64,000 bases of DNA from JBGZFC01 sp964631255 (GCA_964631255.1 CAZVWS010000003.1:1-64000); one strand, 5' to 3'. Counted from the first letter of the stretch, positions 43,996-52,066 are shown. The notes: generated from the sequence alone by a model not told the origin. Made by a program: numbers and translations.

Positions 43996-45003
43996 CTAAC
44001 TCCTTTTTTTCTTAAACGATTGCAACTGGATTAGCAACAACCCGATAACAATCCATACCAGTTCGCGAATGCGGATACTGAGACTCACAAAGATGGCGTG
44101 GGCTGTAGGCAGAACAAGGATGCCGAATGCCAAGGCAAAACCGCCTTCGCGCGCGCCCAACTGCATGGGCATAAAGAAAAACAAATTACCCACCATAGAT
44201 TGTATGGATTCCACAATAACCGTTTGGCTGAATGTTACCGGAGAATGGATGGCATACATCATCAAAACCACCTCGATGCAAAGCACATAACGCGAGAGCA
44301 ACTCCAAAAATAGAGAAACAAAAAAATCTTTCTTTCTATTTTTGTACAAATTGGCAATAAGCGAGTCCATTTGCTCAATTTTTTCGATATGATTTTGCTT
44401 GTACAGCCTGATTTTTTTTCCGACAAAAGGCATTTTTCCGGCAATTGATAGCGCTTTGCTCACAAAGCCGTTGGCATAGACCGTGAACGACCACCAAAGC
44501 AACAAGAGCGATACTACGCCGGCAACAGCCAAAATCAATCGCACGGGTGCCGCCACGTTGGGCACAATCAGAAAAAGCAACGGAATGGATAACATCCAGA
44601 AAATGAAGTGCGACACAAAGTGCATCATCATATACAGCAATACGCTGGAAGTCGCTTTTGCAGTTCCCAAGAGGGGTTTTAGTTCTAAAATTCGGTAGGG
44701 TTCGCCACCCAACAGTCCAAAAGGCGTGATGTTGTTGATAGCATAGCCGCTGATAGTAATTTTTAGTGTTTTCAGGAAACTGACCGAACGAGACTCCGGG
44801 CTTCCATCGCGAATAATGGCTTGAAATGCCACCGTATTGATAAGATAAACCACACCCCAAATGCCCACGATACCCAAAAACCACCATCCGGTGAGTTGGA
44901 TATTGTGCCAAATATCTTTAATCCCGGTTTTATAAATCATCAATCCCAGCACAATTAATCCTAAAAGGAAAAAGAGGTGGGTAGCTATCCTGGTTTTGCT
45001 CAT
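43996..45003 (-). CDS. Lysylphosphatidylglycerol synthase/flippase-like membrane protein
   Basis: A 335-residue integral membrane protein of the LPG synthase transmembrane (UPF0104) group. It shows about seven to eight hydrophobic segments (starting near residues 8, 40, 78, 115, 150, 228, 270 and 300). The family marks GLLGGEPYRILELKP near residue 98 and the late LGAREGGFALAFGIL near residue 283 are clear. It lacks the C-terminal synthase domain of MprF, so it is a flippase-type half alone; the lipid substrate is unknown. It lies 127 bases downstream of gcvT, separated by a hairpin terminator. Confidence 0.88.
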   Translation of the reverse strand: MSKTRIATHLFFLLGLIVLGLMIYKTGIKDIWHNIQLTGWWFLGIVGIWGVVYLINTVAFQAIIRDGSPESRSVSFLKTLKITISGYAINNITPFGLLGGEPYRILELKPLLGTAKATSSVLLYMMMHFVSHFIFWMLSIPLLFLIVPNVAAPVRLILAVAGVVSLLLLWWSFTVYANGFVSKALSIAGKMPFVGKKIRLYKQNHIEKIEQMDSLIANLYKNRKKDFFVSLFLELLSRYVLCIEVVLMMYAIHSPVTFSQTVIVESIQSMVGNLFFFMPMQLGAREGGFALAFGILVLPTAHAIFVSLSIRIRELVWIVIGLLLIQLQSFKKKRS

Positions 45004-45021
45004 CCGGAGATATTGGGATTT

Positions 45022-45109
45022 AAAAAAAGCTGTCTCAAAAGTAACTTCAATTGTTCATATTTTACCGATAAAATATCAGCTTACAATTTTGAAAAACCTT
45101 TGAGACAGC
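45022..45109 (-). terminator. Long hairpin after gcvT, terminal-inverted-repeat-like
   Basis: GCTGTCTCAAA (45029-45039) pairs with TTTGAGACAGC (45099-45109) around about 59 bases that contain a further inverted repeat ATATTTT/AAAATAT (45058-45064 with 45071-45077). Reading the minus strand, the stem is followed by seven T residues, so it can end gcvT transcription 20 bases after its stop. The shape also resembles a tiny inverted-repeat element. Confidence 0.65.
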
Positions 45110-45129
45110 AGTTGATTTAGTTTAGAGAA

Positions 45130-46215
45130 TTATTTTCTGAAAGGAAGTTTGGTTACTTCAGCTTTCAAGTTTTTATTTCTCACCTTGATATTGATTTCGG
45201 TGCCTACTTTGGCATATTCGGGTTTTACATAACCCATACCGATACCTACTTTGAGCATGGGAGACATGGTTCCGGAAGTTACATGACCAATCACCTCGTC
45301 GTTGTCGTTGGCAATTTCGTAACCGTGACGTGGAATACCTTTGTCTTTCAATGTAAATGCACACAATTTGCGCGTTACACCTTCTGTCTTTTGTTTTTCG
45401 AGAATTTCACGGGCAATGAAGTTATTTCCTTCCGAGAATTTGGTAATCCAACCCAAACCGGCTTCAATGGGCGATGTTGTTTCGTCCAAATCGTTTCCGT
45501 AGAGGCAGAAACCCATTTCCAAACGAAGTGTATCTCTCGCGCCTAAACCGGCAGGCTTGATGCCAAACTCTGCTCCCGCTTTAAAAATAGCGTCCCAAAG
45601 TTTTTTTCCGTGCTCGGGATAAAAATACAACTCGAAACCACCTGCACCTGTGTAACCGGTGTTGGAGATAATTACGTTGTCCACGCCACCCATTTTTCCG
45701 GTAACGAAAGTGTAATATGGCACAGCCGACAAATCGATATCAGTTATTTTTTGCAGCGTAGCCATTGCTTTCGGACCTTGCACGGCAAGCAGAGCTGTGT
45801 GGTTTGATGCGTCTTCCAACTCAGCACCCATGGTATTTTGTTTGTGACACCATTCCCAGTCTTTTGCCATGTTTCCGGCATTTACTACCATCATATATTT
45901 TCCACCTTCGAAGTGATAAAGCAGAAAGTCGTCTTTTATTCCGCCTTCTTCGTTTGGAAAACAGGTGTATTGAATTTTTCCTACTCCCAATTTAGAAGCA
46001 TCGTTGGTAGATACTTTTTGTATAAATTCGAGAGCGTTCGGACCTTTCACCCACAATTCGCCCATGTGCGATACATCGAAAACGCCCACCGCGTTTACCA
46101 CCGTTTGGTGTTCGTCAATAATTCCCGAATATTCAATGGGCATATTGTATCCGGCAAATTCGTGCATTTTTGCGCCCAGCGCAATGTGTGTGTCTGTAAA
46201 AGGAGTTGTTTTCAT
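45130..46215 (-). CDS. gcvT: Glycine cleavage system aminomethyltransferase (T protein)
   Basis: Moves the methylene carbon of glycine from the H-protein lipoyl arm to tetrahydrofolate. From the ATG at 46215 the product is 361 residues (MKTTPFTDTHIALGAKMHEF). Family features include AGYNMPIEYSGI near residue 22, the folate-site region with VFDVSHMGELWVKG, and the GARDTLRLEMGFCLYGNDLDE block near residue 230. An upstream in-frame ATG at 46239 would add eight residues. The P and H proteins are not in the window. pepT lies upstream in the same direction, 128 bases away. Confidence 0.95.
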   Translation of the reverse strand: MKTTPFTDTHIALGAKMHEFAGYNMPIEYSGIIDEHQTVVNAVGVFDVSHMGELWVKGPNALEFIQKVSTNDASKLGVGKIQYTCFPNEEGGIKDDFLLYHFEGGKYMMVVNAGNMAKDWEWCHKQNTMGAELEDASNHTALLAVQGPKAMATLQKITDIDLSAVPYYTFVTGKMGGVDNVIISNTGYTGAGGFELYFYPEHGKKLWDAIFKAGAEFGIKPAGLGARDTLRLEMGFCLYGNDLDETTSPIEAGLGWITKFSEGNNFIAREILEKQKTEGVTRKLCAFTLKDKGIPRHGYEIANDNDEVIGHVTSGTMSPMLKVGIGMGYVKPEYAKVGTEINIKVRNKNLKAEVTKLPFRK

Positions 46216-46343
46216 ATTATACATGTTATTTTGTTCCATTGTTTCTAAAAATTCTTTGCTTGCAGGGAAACTACGGAACTGCGATTATTAATTTATTTTT
46301 TCGTTCAATAGATGATTTTTTGTTTTCGTTTTGTTCTATTCGA

Positions 46344-47567
46344 TTAAGCCTCTTTGGCAACCAGCTCGGCGATTTTCACCACCACTTCGGTCGCTTTTTC
46401 CATAGCTTTGATGGGCAAGAACTCGTGTCGTCCGTGAAAATTCATTCCACCGGCAAAAATATTAGGGCAAGGCAATCCCATAAATGAGAGGCGTGCGCCG
46501 TCTGTACCTCCGCGAATGGGTTTCACAATGGGTTCGATTCCCACCTCTTCCATGGCTCTGTAAGCGAAATCTACCACGTGCATCACGGGTTCTACTTTTT
46601 CGCGCATGTTGTAATATTGGTCGCGCATTTCAAGGGTCAATCGGTTATCGTATCTTCCGTTGAGAAAATCAACAGCTTGTTGCATCTGTTTTTTGCGATT
46701 TTCGAAAATCTCCCGGTCGTGGTCGCGGATGATATAGGTTACGGTAGCCTCTTCTACACCGCCATTGAGGGCGATAAGGTGGAAAAAACCTTCGTACTTC
46801 TCTGTATATTCGGGGCGTTCGTTTGCCGGAAGCATTTGCACCAAATCGTTGGCGATGTGTAGTGCATTCACCATTTTATTTTTGGCGTAACCCGGGTGAA
46901 CGTTTCTTCCTTGAATCACGATTTTTGCCGATGCGGCATTAAAGTTTTCGTATTCCAACTCGCCGGTTTCGCTACCGTCCATGGTGTAAGCCCAATCGGC
47001 ACCAAATTTGCCAACATCAAACTTATCGGCTCCTCTGCCAATTTCTTCGTCGGGGGTAAATCCGATTCTGATTTTTCCATGTTTTATTTCGGGATGATCT
47101 ACCAGATATTGCATCGCCGTCATAATTTCGGCAATACCGGCTTTGTCGTCCGCTCCCAAAAGAGTTGTACCATCTGTAACGATGATATCTTCGCCTACGA
47201 ATCGAGACAATTCGGGAAAATCGGTTGGCGAGGTTACAATGTTTAGTTCTTCATTCAAGACAATATCTTTGCCATCGTAATTTTTCACGATACGCGGATT
47301 CACTTTTTCGCCGCTCATATCGGGGCTTGTATCAAAATGGGCGATAAAACCAATGGTGGGTACTTTTTTGTCTGTATTGGAAGGCAGTGTTGCCATCAAA
47401 TAACAGTTGTTGTCCAACGAAATATCGGTCAAACCCATCTCTTCCATCTCTCGTTCTACCTCTTTTGCCAGGTTAAATTGTTTTTGGGTACTTGGCGTCT
47501 GCGTGCTATTCTCGTCCGATTGCGTGTCAATCTTCGCATACTTGATAAATCTTTCAACTATATTCAT
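46344..47567 (-). CDS. pepT: Tripeptidase T (peptidase T)
   Basis: Zinc aminopeptidase of family M20B that removes the N-terminal residue from tripeptides. The 407-residue product has the first metal ligand in GFIAHFDTSPDMSG near residue 78, the bridging Asp in LLGADDKAGIAEIM near residue 140, the catalytic Glu-Glu in GFTPDEEIGRGADKF near residue 173, and a late His in GGMNFHGRHEFLP. The -7 element TATCTTTG at 47596-47603 is in front. It lies next to gcvT in the same orientation. Confidence 0.96.
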   Translation of the reverse strand: MNIVERFIKYAKIDTQSDENSTQTPSTQKQFNLAKEVEREMEEMGLTDISLDNNCYLMATLPSNTDKKVPTIGFIAHFDTSPDMSGEKVNPRIVKNYDGKDIVLNEELNIVTSPTDFPELSRFVGEDIIVTDGTTLLGADDKAGIAEIMTAMQYLVDHPEIKHGKIRIGFTPDEEIGRGADKFDVGKFGADWAYTMDGSETGELEYENFNAASAKIVIQGRNVHPGYAKNKMVNALHIANDLVQMLPANERPEYTEKYEGFFHLIALNGGVEEATVTYIIRDHDREIFENRKKQMQQAVDFLNGRYDNRLTLEMRDQYYNMREKVEPVMHVVDFAYRAMEEVGIEPIVKPIRGGTDGARLSFMGLPCPNIFAGGMNFHGRHEFLPIKAMEKATEVVVKIAELVAKEA

Positions 47568-47595
47568 AATTTTGATGTTTGTTTTTTATTAGCTA

Positions 47596-47603
47596 CAAAG
47601 ATA
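47596..47603 (-). promoter_or_regulatory. pepT promoter -7 element
   Basis: The minus strand reads TATCTTTG, an exact consensus match, about 30 bases before the pepT ATG. It is divergent from the SRP RNA promoter. Confidence 0.6.
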
Positions 47604-47640
47604 GCAAAACCCTTTTATTTCAGAAAATCAATTTAACTGT

Positions 47641-47670
47641 TTTGTAAATTAAAAAAATTGCGTATCTTTG
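47641..47670 (+). promoter_or_regulatory. SRP RNA promoter
   Basis: TTTG at 47641-47644, 18 bases, then TATCTTTG at 47663-47670. The first base of the RNA hairpin (47676) is where transcription would be expected to begin. Confidence 0.7.
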
Positions 47671-47675
47671 CACTC

Positions 47676-47771
47676 GGGTAAGTCCTATACGGCCAGCTCC
47701 CTTTGAATCCCCCAGGTCTTGATCGAAGCAAGGGTATTTGGTTGTAGCGGCGCGATATAGTAAGCTTACCC
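47676..47771 (+). ncRNA. ffs: Signal recognition particle RNA, small bacterial (4.5S) type
   Basis: RNA scaffold that joins Ffh and FtsY to deliver nascent membrane proteins. The 96-base sequence is closed by GGGTAAG (47676-47682) with CTTACCC (47765-47771) and an inner CTATA/TATAG, then folds to a long hairpin. The conserved domain IV core is present: CAGG (47713-47716) and AGCA (47727-47730), which form the symmetric loop bound by the Ffh M domain. The apical loop reads TTGATC instead of the standard CGGAAG. A run of seven T residues (47772-47778) follows the closing stem and ends transcription. Confidence 0.9.
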
Positions 47772-47815
47772 TTTTTTTATTGTTCATTTTACAACAACAT
47801 AACTATTAAAAGCAG

Positions 47816-47855
47816 CAAATCCCCGTTTCGGTTTGAATCGGGGATTTGTTGTTTT
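47816..47855. terminator. Bidirectional terminator near DoxX gene
   Basis: CAAATCCCCG (47816-47825) pairs with CGGGGATTTG (47839-47848). The plus strand then has TTGTTTTTTT, the minus strand CTGCTTTTAAT. It lies 29 bases after the DoxX stop on the minus strand and can also catch readthrough from the SRP RNA gene. Confidence 0.75.
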
Positions 47856-47876
47856 TTTATGTTTTATAGGGCAATG

Positions 47877-48296
47877 TTATGCTATTTTTGGGAAAAATTT
47901 GGCATCGAGCGAATATTTTCCCGGACCAATCAGCAGTGCCGACACAAATAGGATAAGTAAATCGAGCGCGTGTCCGTATTTCAAAAAATCATCGCCTTGC
48001 GTGAAGTGCATCACCAACGCCACCACCATAGTGCCGATAAGCAATAGGGTTGCGGGTCTGAATAACAATCCCATGGCAAACAAAATGCCGCCAATGGTTT
48101 CGGCAAAAGCTGCCATGAATCCCCAGAAAGTGGGTGCAAAATTTATACCTAAGTTAGACATGGTGCTGCCAATTGCTGTCCAAGTTTCGGGGCCGCCGGT
48201 AATTTTGGGCAATCCGTGAAAAAAGATGGAAATTCCTATTCCAATTCTCAATATCAATAATCCGGTGTGTAGTAATTGTTCTTTTTGTTTTATCAT
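47877..48296 (-). CDS. DoxX family membrane protein
   Basis: A 139-residue membrane protein with four hydrophobic segments (about residues 10-30, 50-78, 80-100 and 112-130). The DoxX pattern is present: LLILRIGIGISIFFHGLPKITG at the start and FAETIGGILFAMGLLFRPATLLL in the middle. DoxX-family proteins are linked to redox or quinone functions in some bacteria, but the role here is not known. It is a single gene between the SRP RNA and the exbD genes, with a terminator on each side. Confidence 0.88.
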   Translation of the reverse strand: MIKQKEQLLHTGLLILRIGIGISIFFHGLPKITGGPETWTAIGSTMSNLGINFAPTFWGFMAAFAETIGGILFAMGLLFRPATLLLIGTMVVALVMHFTQGDDFLKYGHALDLLILFVSALLIGPGKYSLDAKFFPKIA

Positions 48297-48518
48297 TTTT
48301 TTATTGGATATTTTGTGTGTAATTGTTTTAATTGCATGCTATATAAACCAAATAATCGAAGTTTTGTTTATCTCTGCTCCATAGATAATATTTATATCTT
48401 TTTTCTGCATGCAGCATAAAAAAACAAATCGACAAAAAAAAATGATGCCGCATTAATACAAAAAAAACCGAAACAAAATGTCTCGGTTTTTTTCAATTGA
48501 TTATTTTTTATACAGTTA
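48297..48518. other. Short intergenic stretch DoxX-exbD
   Basis: AT-rich gap that contains the exbB/exbD operon terminator (48462-48492) and presumably the DoxX promoter, which I cannot place with confidence. Confidence 0.4.
48462..48492 (-). terminator. exbB-exbD operon terminator
   Basis: On the minus strand AAAACCGAGACA pairs with TGTTTCGGTTTT (one mismatch, three-base loop) and is followed by T residues. It lies 27 bases after the exbD stop. Confidence 0.8.
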
Positions 48519-48977
48519 TCAGTTCTGGGCTTTTCTTGCAGAATAACTGATTTTCAGAGCGTATGCTTCACGCAATGCCTGTTTTATATCACTTATATAC
48601 TGCATGCGAGTCTCTTCGTCTCCTTTGATAGAAACGGTCATCAACTGCTGGTCTGCCTCATTCAACGAAGTTCTCTCTTGAGCGATATAGTCTTGTATAT
48701 CTGCAATTTGAGCGAACTTGTCGTTTAACTGCATTTGTGTACCTGTACCAAACTTGGCGTTCATTGGTGGTCCTACGTTGATATAAGTTACCAATGATTT
48801 TTTCTCCAATTTTTGCACTTCGGTTGCTTGCGGTAATTTTAATTTTACCATAAGCGTTTCCGAACGCATAGTTGTAGTTACCATAAAGAAGAACAAGATA
48901 GCAAATACCAAGTCGGGCATGGATGCCGTATTCAGTTCGGGCATTTCTTTTTTACCTGATTTATTAAATTTTCCCAT
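48519..48977 (-). CDS. exbD: ExbD/TolR-type biopolymer transport protein, copy 1 (distal)
   Basis: Component of the proton channel that powers TonB. The 152-residue product has a short cytoplasmic N-terminus with ELNTASMPDLVFAILFFF: one membrane helix at about residues 17-37 that carries the conserved Asp (near residue 22) used for proton flow. The rest is the periplasmic ExbD domain. It begins two bases after the other exbD gene and is last in the operon. Confidence 0.93.
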   Translation of the reverse strand: MGKFNKSGKKEMPELNTASMPDLVFAILFFFMVTTTMRSETLMVKLKLPQATEVQKLEKKSLVTYINVGPPMNAKFGTGTQMQLNDKFAQIADIQDYIAQERTSLNEADQQLMTVSIKGDEETRMQYISDIKQALREAYALKISYSARKAQN

Positions 48978-48979
48978 CT

Positions 48980-49615
48980 TTATTTTGCTCCTCCATAATT
49001 TTTAGGTTCGGCCTCAGAAATACGCTGAGGATACATGTCGTTTATCTGTTTTTGTTGAGCTTCTCTCAACTGATCGTAACCCATGTTGAAGTATTTTTTA
49101 GATGCTTCTTGACGCAGTTCGTTGTATGCTCTTACCAATTCATTCTGCACGGCAATATAAGCTTTGTAGCTTGTAGTTGCATCGTTTTGCAGTGAAATTA
49201 CGTGGTCGCTTGTTACGGGGACTACTCCAATGGGTGCTCCAAAATATTCTTCCGCGAGCTCAGGCAAATCCTGTCTGTTTTCGGAATTCAAGACAAACTC
49301 TTTTACTTTATCTTTCAATCCTATTTTGCTTCCTTTTCCCAACAATTCATTTTCGTTAGAATACCATTCGCTTCCGGTCTGGTTCTGCACGAAAGTCTCG
49401 TTTTTAGAGTTTACCAATACAATCAATAAGTTCCTACGTTGAACATCCATAGTTACTTGTTCTTGATTGGGTGGTGGTGGTGGTGGAAGTCGTCTGGCTA
49501 AGCCACTATCGGTATCCATACTAGATACGAGTAAGAAGAAAGTCAGCAAAAGGAATGAAACGTCCGCCATAGAACTTGCATTTAGTCCGGGGACTTTTCT
49601 TTTTGATCTTGCCAT
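48980..49615 (-). CDS. exbD: ExbD/TolR-type biopolymer transport protein, copy 2 (proximal)
   Basis: Paralogue of the neighbouring ExbD. The 211-residue product has the same N-terminal layout, PGLNASSMADVSFLLLTFFLLVSSM, with the conserved Asp near residue 18 in the helix. It differs by a run of six prolines just after the helix (LPPPPPPNQ near residues 44-52) and a longer periplasmic part ending in a helical, coiled-coil-like segment (about 150-205). Tandem exbD genes after exbB are common in Bacteroidota; the two copies may form a heteromer. It ends two bases before the next exbD. Confidence 0.93.
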   Translation of the reverse strand: MARSKRKVPGLNASSMADVSFLLLTFFLLVSSMDTDSGLARRLPPPPPPNQEQVTMDVQRRNLLIVLVNSKNETFVQNQTGSEWYSNENELLGKGSKIGLKDKVKEFVLNSENRQDLPELAEEYFGAPIGVVPVTSDHVISLQNDATTSYKAYIAVQNELVRAYNELRQEASKKYFNMGYDQLREAQQKQINDMYPQRISEAEPKNYGGAK

Positions 49616-49634
49616 AAATATCTACCTTTCTTTT

Positions 49635-50114
49635 TTATTTTTTCCTTTTGAAAATAGGAACAATTATTATACTTAGTATTGTTACTACTAACATTACATA
49701 GCAGCTATACAACCACATATCGGTTACTTTGAGCGTACTTGGGTTATTGTCTGTTCCGGTATAACCAGGAATGTCCAACAACGCACCGCTACCAATTAAA
49801 TAAGTTACCAAAAGCAAAGCTCCCAATGCCAATAATACAAATAATGAACTCAATGCTTTTTTGGGACTCTCTTTTAGATTTTTGAAGAATCCTAAAATTG
49901 CAAATAGGATAAGTGCTACTATTGTTATGATCAATAGAATGTACATCCAGTACATTAAGATATCTGTAAATTTTGGCTGAGATTGGTCGGCAACTATTTT
50001 TTGATCGGCAGGCACTTGACCTCCCAAGAAGAATATTGCCAATACTATGACCGATATAAACATCGATACATAGAGCGCCATTCTTGAAGTTTTATGAATT
50101 TTAGTTACAGCCAT
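49635..50114 (-). CDS. Four-helix membrane protein in the exbB-exbD operon
   Basis: Unknown function. The 159-residue product has four hydrophobic segments (about residues 12-32, 55-77, 88-108 and 130-152) with a short periplasmic loop between the first two. It lies between exbB and the two exbD genes with gaps of 5 and 19 bases, so it belongs to the same transcript and probably to the same complex. I recognise this as a gene position often filled by a small membrane protein in Bacteroidota exbBD operons, but I cannot name the family. Confidence 0.82.
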   Translation of the reverse strand: MAVTKIHKTSRMALYVSMFISVIVLAIFFLGGQVPADQKIVADQSQPKFTDILMYWMYILLIITIVALILFAILGFFKNLKESPKKALSSLFVLLALGALLLVTYLIGSGALLDIPGYTGTDNNPSTLKVTDMWLYSCYVMLVVTILSIIIVPIFKRKK

Positions 50115-50119
50115 AATTA

Positions 50120-50320
50120 TTACAAGTTTTTATATTTTACGTTATATTTGATCACTTGATCAAGGAAAGTGATAGAAGCATCTTCCATTTTATTCAAAAT
50201 ACCTTCCATTTTGCTAAGGATGTAGTTGTAGATGATTTGAAGAATAAGTGCAACGATAAGACCACCTACTGTAGTAATCAAAGCTACTTTCATACCACCG
50301 GCTACAATTGTGGGGCTCAT
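50120..50320 (-). CDS. exbB: ExbB/MotA/TolQ proton channel, C-terminal fragment
   Basis: A 66-residue frame that encodes the third ExbB helix: MSPTIVAGGMKVALITTVGG then a hydrophobic stretch to ILQIIYNYIL, and a short cytoplasmic tail. In other Bacteroidota these residues are fused to the N-terminal part. Its ATG (50318-50320) overlaps the TGA of the upstream fragment as ATGA, which could allow translational coupling. Either exbB is truly split in the loop between helices two and three, or a small deletion or sequencing error broke one gene. Confidence 0.85.
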   Translation of the reverse strand: MSPTIVAGGMKVALITTVGGLIVALILQIIYNYILSKMEGILNKMEDASITFLDQVIKYNVKYKNL

Positions 50321-50937
50321 ATCACCTGGATATCGTCAAACGCCATAACCATACCTACTACTGTTCCCAAGAATCCGAGTGATGGTGCAACAGCGATAAA
50401 CAATGTAATCCAAGAAAGGTTTCTTTCTAACAAACCACCTTGTACGCCACCGTAAGATACGATTGAGCGTTCTACAGAATCGGGACCTTGATTTATTCTC
50501 AACAATCCTTGATAAACAATAGATGCAACAGGACCTCTCGTGTTACGAGCGATATCTTTTGCAGCTTCTACATCACCTCTGTCAAGTGCATCGCCAATTT
50601 TGTTTAGGAATACGTCCGGGTTGGTGTCAGCCAAGCTCAGATAGATAATTCTTTCTAAACAGAAAGCCAAACCAAGAATCAAGCTGATTGCGATTGTGCT
50701 CATAAAACCGGCACCACCTTCAATAAATTTCACTTTAAGTGCTTGGTGAAAACCGCCATCGTTTGAAGATTCTTCTATTGGGGCAGCAGGTGCAGCCTCT
50801 TCTACGGCAATTTCTTCTGCAGCAGCAGGAGTTACTTGCTCTGTTTGTTCTTCAGTTGTCTCTTGTGCTGAAAGTACCATAGGCAATCCAACAGACAATA
50901 CGCCGAAGATTGCTAAAATTGCAAATAATTTTTTCAT
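50317..50937 (-). CDS. exbB: ExbB/MotA/TolQ proton channel, N-terminal fragment
   Basis: A 206-residue frame with a signal-like N-terminus (KKLFAILAIFGVLSVGLPMVLSA), an Ala/Glu/Pro-rich stretch (about 25-60), helix one (GFMSTIAISLILGLAFCLERI) and helix two (WITLFIAVAPSLGFLGTVVGMVMAF). It stops just after FDDIQV with a TGA, where a normal ExbB would continue into a third helix. That helix is found in the next frame (50120-50320). It is the first gene of the operon exbB-(4-helix)-exbD-exbD that would energise TonB for SusC-type receptors. Confidence 0.88.
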   Translation of the reverse strand: MKKLFAILAIFGVLSVGLPMVLSAQETTEEQTEQVTPAAAEEIAVEEAAPAAPIEESSNDGGFHQALKVKFIEGGAGFMSTIAISLILGLAFCLERIIYLSLADTNPDVFLNKIGDALDRGDVEAAKDIARNTRGPVASIVYQGLLRINQGPDSVERSIVSYGGVQGGLLERNLSWITLFIAVAPSLGFLGTVVGMVMAFDDIQVI

Positions 50938-51295
50938 TGTGTGTTCAATTTTTTTTTTAGGATTAATGATCTTTTTAATTTTTGTTTATAGTCTATTTTA
51001 ATATTTATATTGGTTTCGAAATTGATTTATCATCTTTTTACAGCGGAGAGAGCGGGATTCGAACCCGCGAAACACTTTTGGCGTTTACACGCTTTCCAGG
51101 CGTGCCTCTTCAACCACTCGAGCATCTCTCCTGATGGAGACTTTTTTGAAAACGGCTGCAAATTACAAAAAAAAAATCAATTCTGCCGTATTCACGCAGC
51201 AAAAATACAGAATTTATCTTTTAAATACCACTTTCGGCATTAAATATTTATATTATTTTACTTTTTTATTAATTCTTCTTTCTTTTATCGATAGT
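50938..51295. other. Intergenic region with tRNA-Ser
   Basis: A 358-base gap. It carries tRNA-Ser at 51044-51131 on the minus strand and should contain the exbB operon promoter, but no exact TAnnTTTG is seen in front of exbB. Confidence 0.5.
51044..51131 (-). tRNA. tRNA-Ser (anticodon GGA)
   Basis: The minus strand gives an 88-base class II tRNA: acceptor GGAGAGA/TCTCTCC, anticodon stem CACGC/GCGTG around loop CTGGAAA (anticodon GGA), a long variable arm (GTAAACGCCAAAAGTGTTT) and T-arm GCGGG-TTCGAAT-CCCGC. Discriminator is G, the serine identity base. CCA is not encoded. Confidence 0.97.
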
Positions 51296-52066
51296 TTATA
51301 GGTGAAATAATTGGGCTGCATTTCGGGTTGTAATTTGTGCAACTTCTTCTGCGCTAACTCCAAAAATTTGCGCCAATTTTTGCAAAATTTCTGTTAGATA
51401 CGACGGTTCGTTCCTTTTTCCCCTATGCGGTGTTGGGGCTAAATAGGGCGAATCTGTTTCTAAAAGTATGTTTTGCAAGCCGGCATGTTTTATCACCTCG
51501 TCCAATCCTGAATTCTTGAATGTTACAACTCCATTGACTCCGATATAGAAATTACGTAGCAATAGGATTTGTTTTAATTCGTCTGCATTGCCGCCAAAAC
51601 TGTGAAACACACCGGTAATGGACTCAACACCTACTTTTTGGATGGATTCTATTACTTCTTTTACTGCATCTCGGGAGTGGATAGACACGGGCAAATGCAT
51701 CTCTTTGCTCCATTGCAATTGGGTTTCAAAAGTCATGACTTGTTGTTCTTTTCGGCTTTTGTCCCAATAGAGGTCTATCCCTATTTCACCAATGGCTATA
51801 TATTTGTGGTGCAACAACTCTGTGTGCACTTTTTCTAAATCTGCCTGCCAATCATCGCCTACGCATGTTGGATGAATTCCCATCATGGGAAGAAAAAAAT
51901 CGGGATACGTTTCGGATGCCTTTTTTACGGCATCTATGGTTTCGGTGGCAATATTGGGCAATAAAACTTTTGTTACACCATTTTTTTTGGCTCGTGAAAC
52001 CACTTCGTCCAAATCTTTTTCAAATTCGGGTACGAATAGATGGGCGTGTGTATCTATTATTTTCAT
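51296..52066 (-). CDS. tatD: TatD-family metal-dependent hydrolase
   Basis: Deoxyribonuclease of the TIM-barrel amidohydrolase fold. The 256-residue product has the N-terminal DTHAHLF metal motif at residues 4-10, GEIGIDLYWD near residue 93, HSRDAVKEV near residue 130, VFHSFGG near 155, and ETDSPYLAP near residue 205, the usual metal and catalytic positions. Its start overlaps the stop of the upstream gene by four bases (ATGA type), so the two are coupled. Confidence 0.94.
   Translation of the reverse strand: MKIIDTHAHLFVPEFEKDLDEVVSRAKKNGVTKVLLPNIATETIDAVKKASETYPDFFLPMMGIHPTCVGDDWQADLEKVHTELLHHKYIAIGEIGIDLYWDKSRKEQQVMTFETQLQWSKEMHLPVSIHSRDAVKEVIESIQKVGVESITGVFHSFGGNADELKQILLLRNFYIGVNGVVTFKNSGLDEVIKHAGLQNILLETDSPYLAPTPHRGKRNEPSYLTEILQKLAQIFGVSAEEVAQITTRNAAQLFHL

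Noticed and set aside
43744..44034. Plus-strand frame of 96 codons between recQ and the flippase-like gene
   Set aside because: It runs across tRNA-Arg in antisense and into the next gene; not coding.
45029..45109. Insertion sequence at the inverted repeat after gcvT
   Set aside because: No transposase and only 81 bases long; at most a remnant, so kept as terminator/repeat.
51010..51243. Plus-strand frame of 77 codons over tRNA-Ser
   Set aside because: It is antisense to the tRNA; the apparent protein is tRNA sequence.
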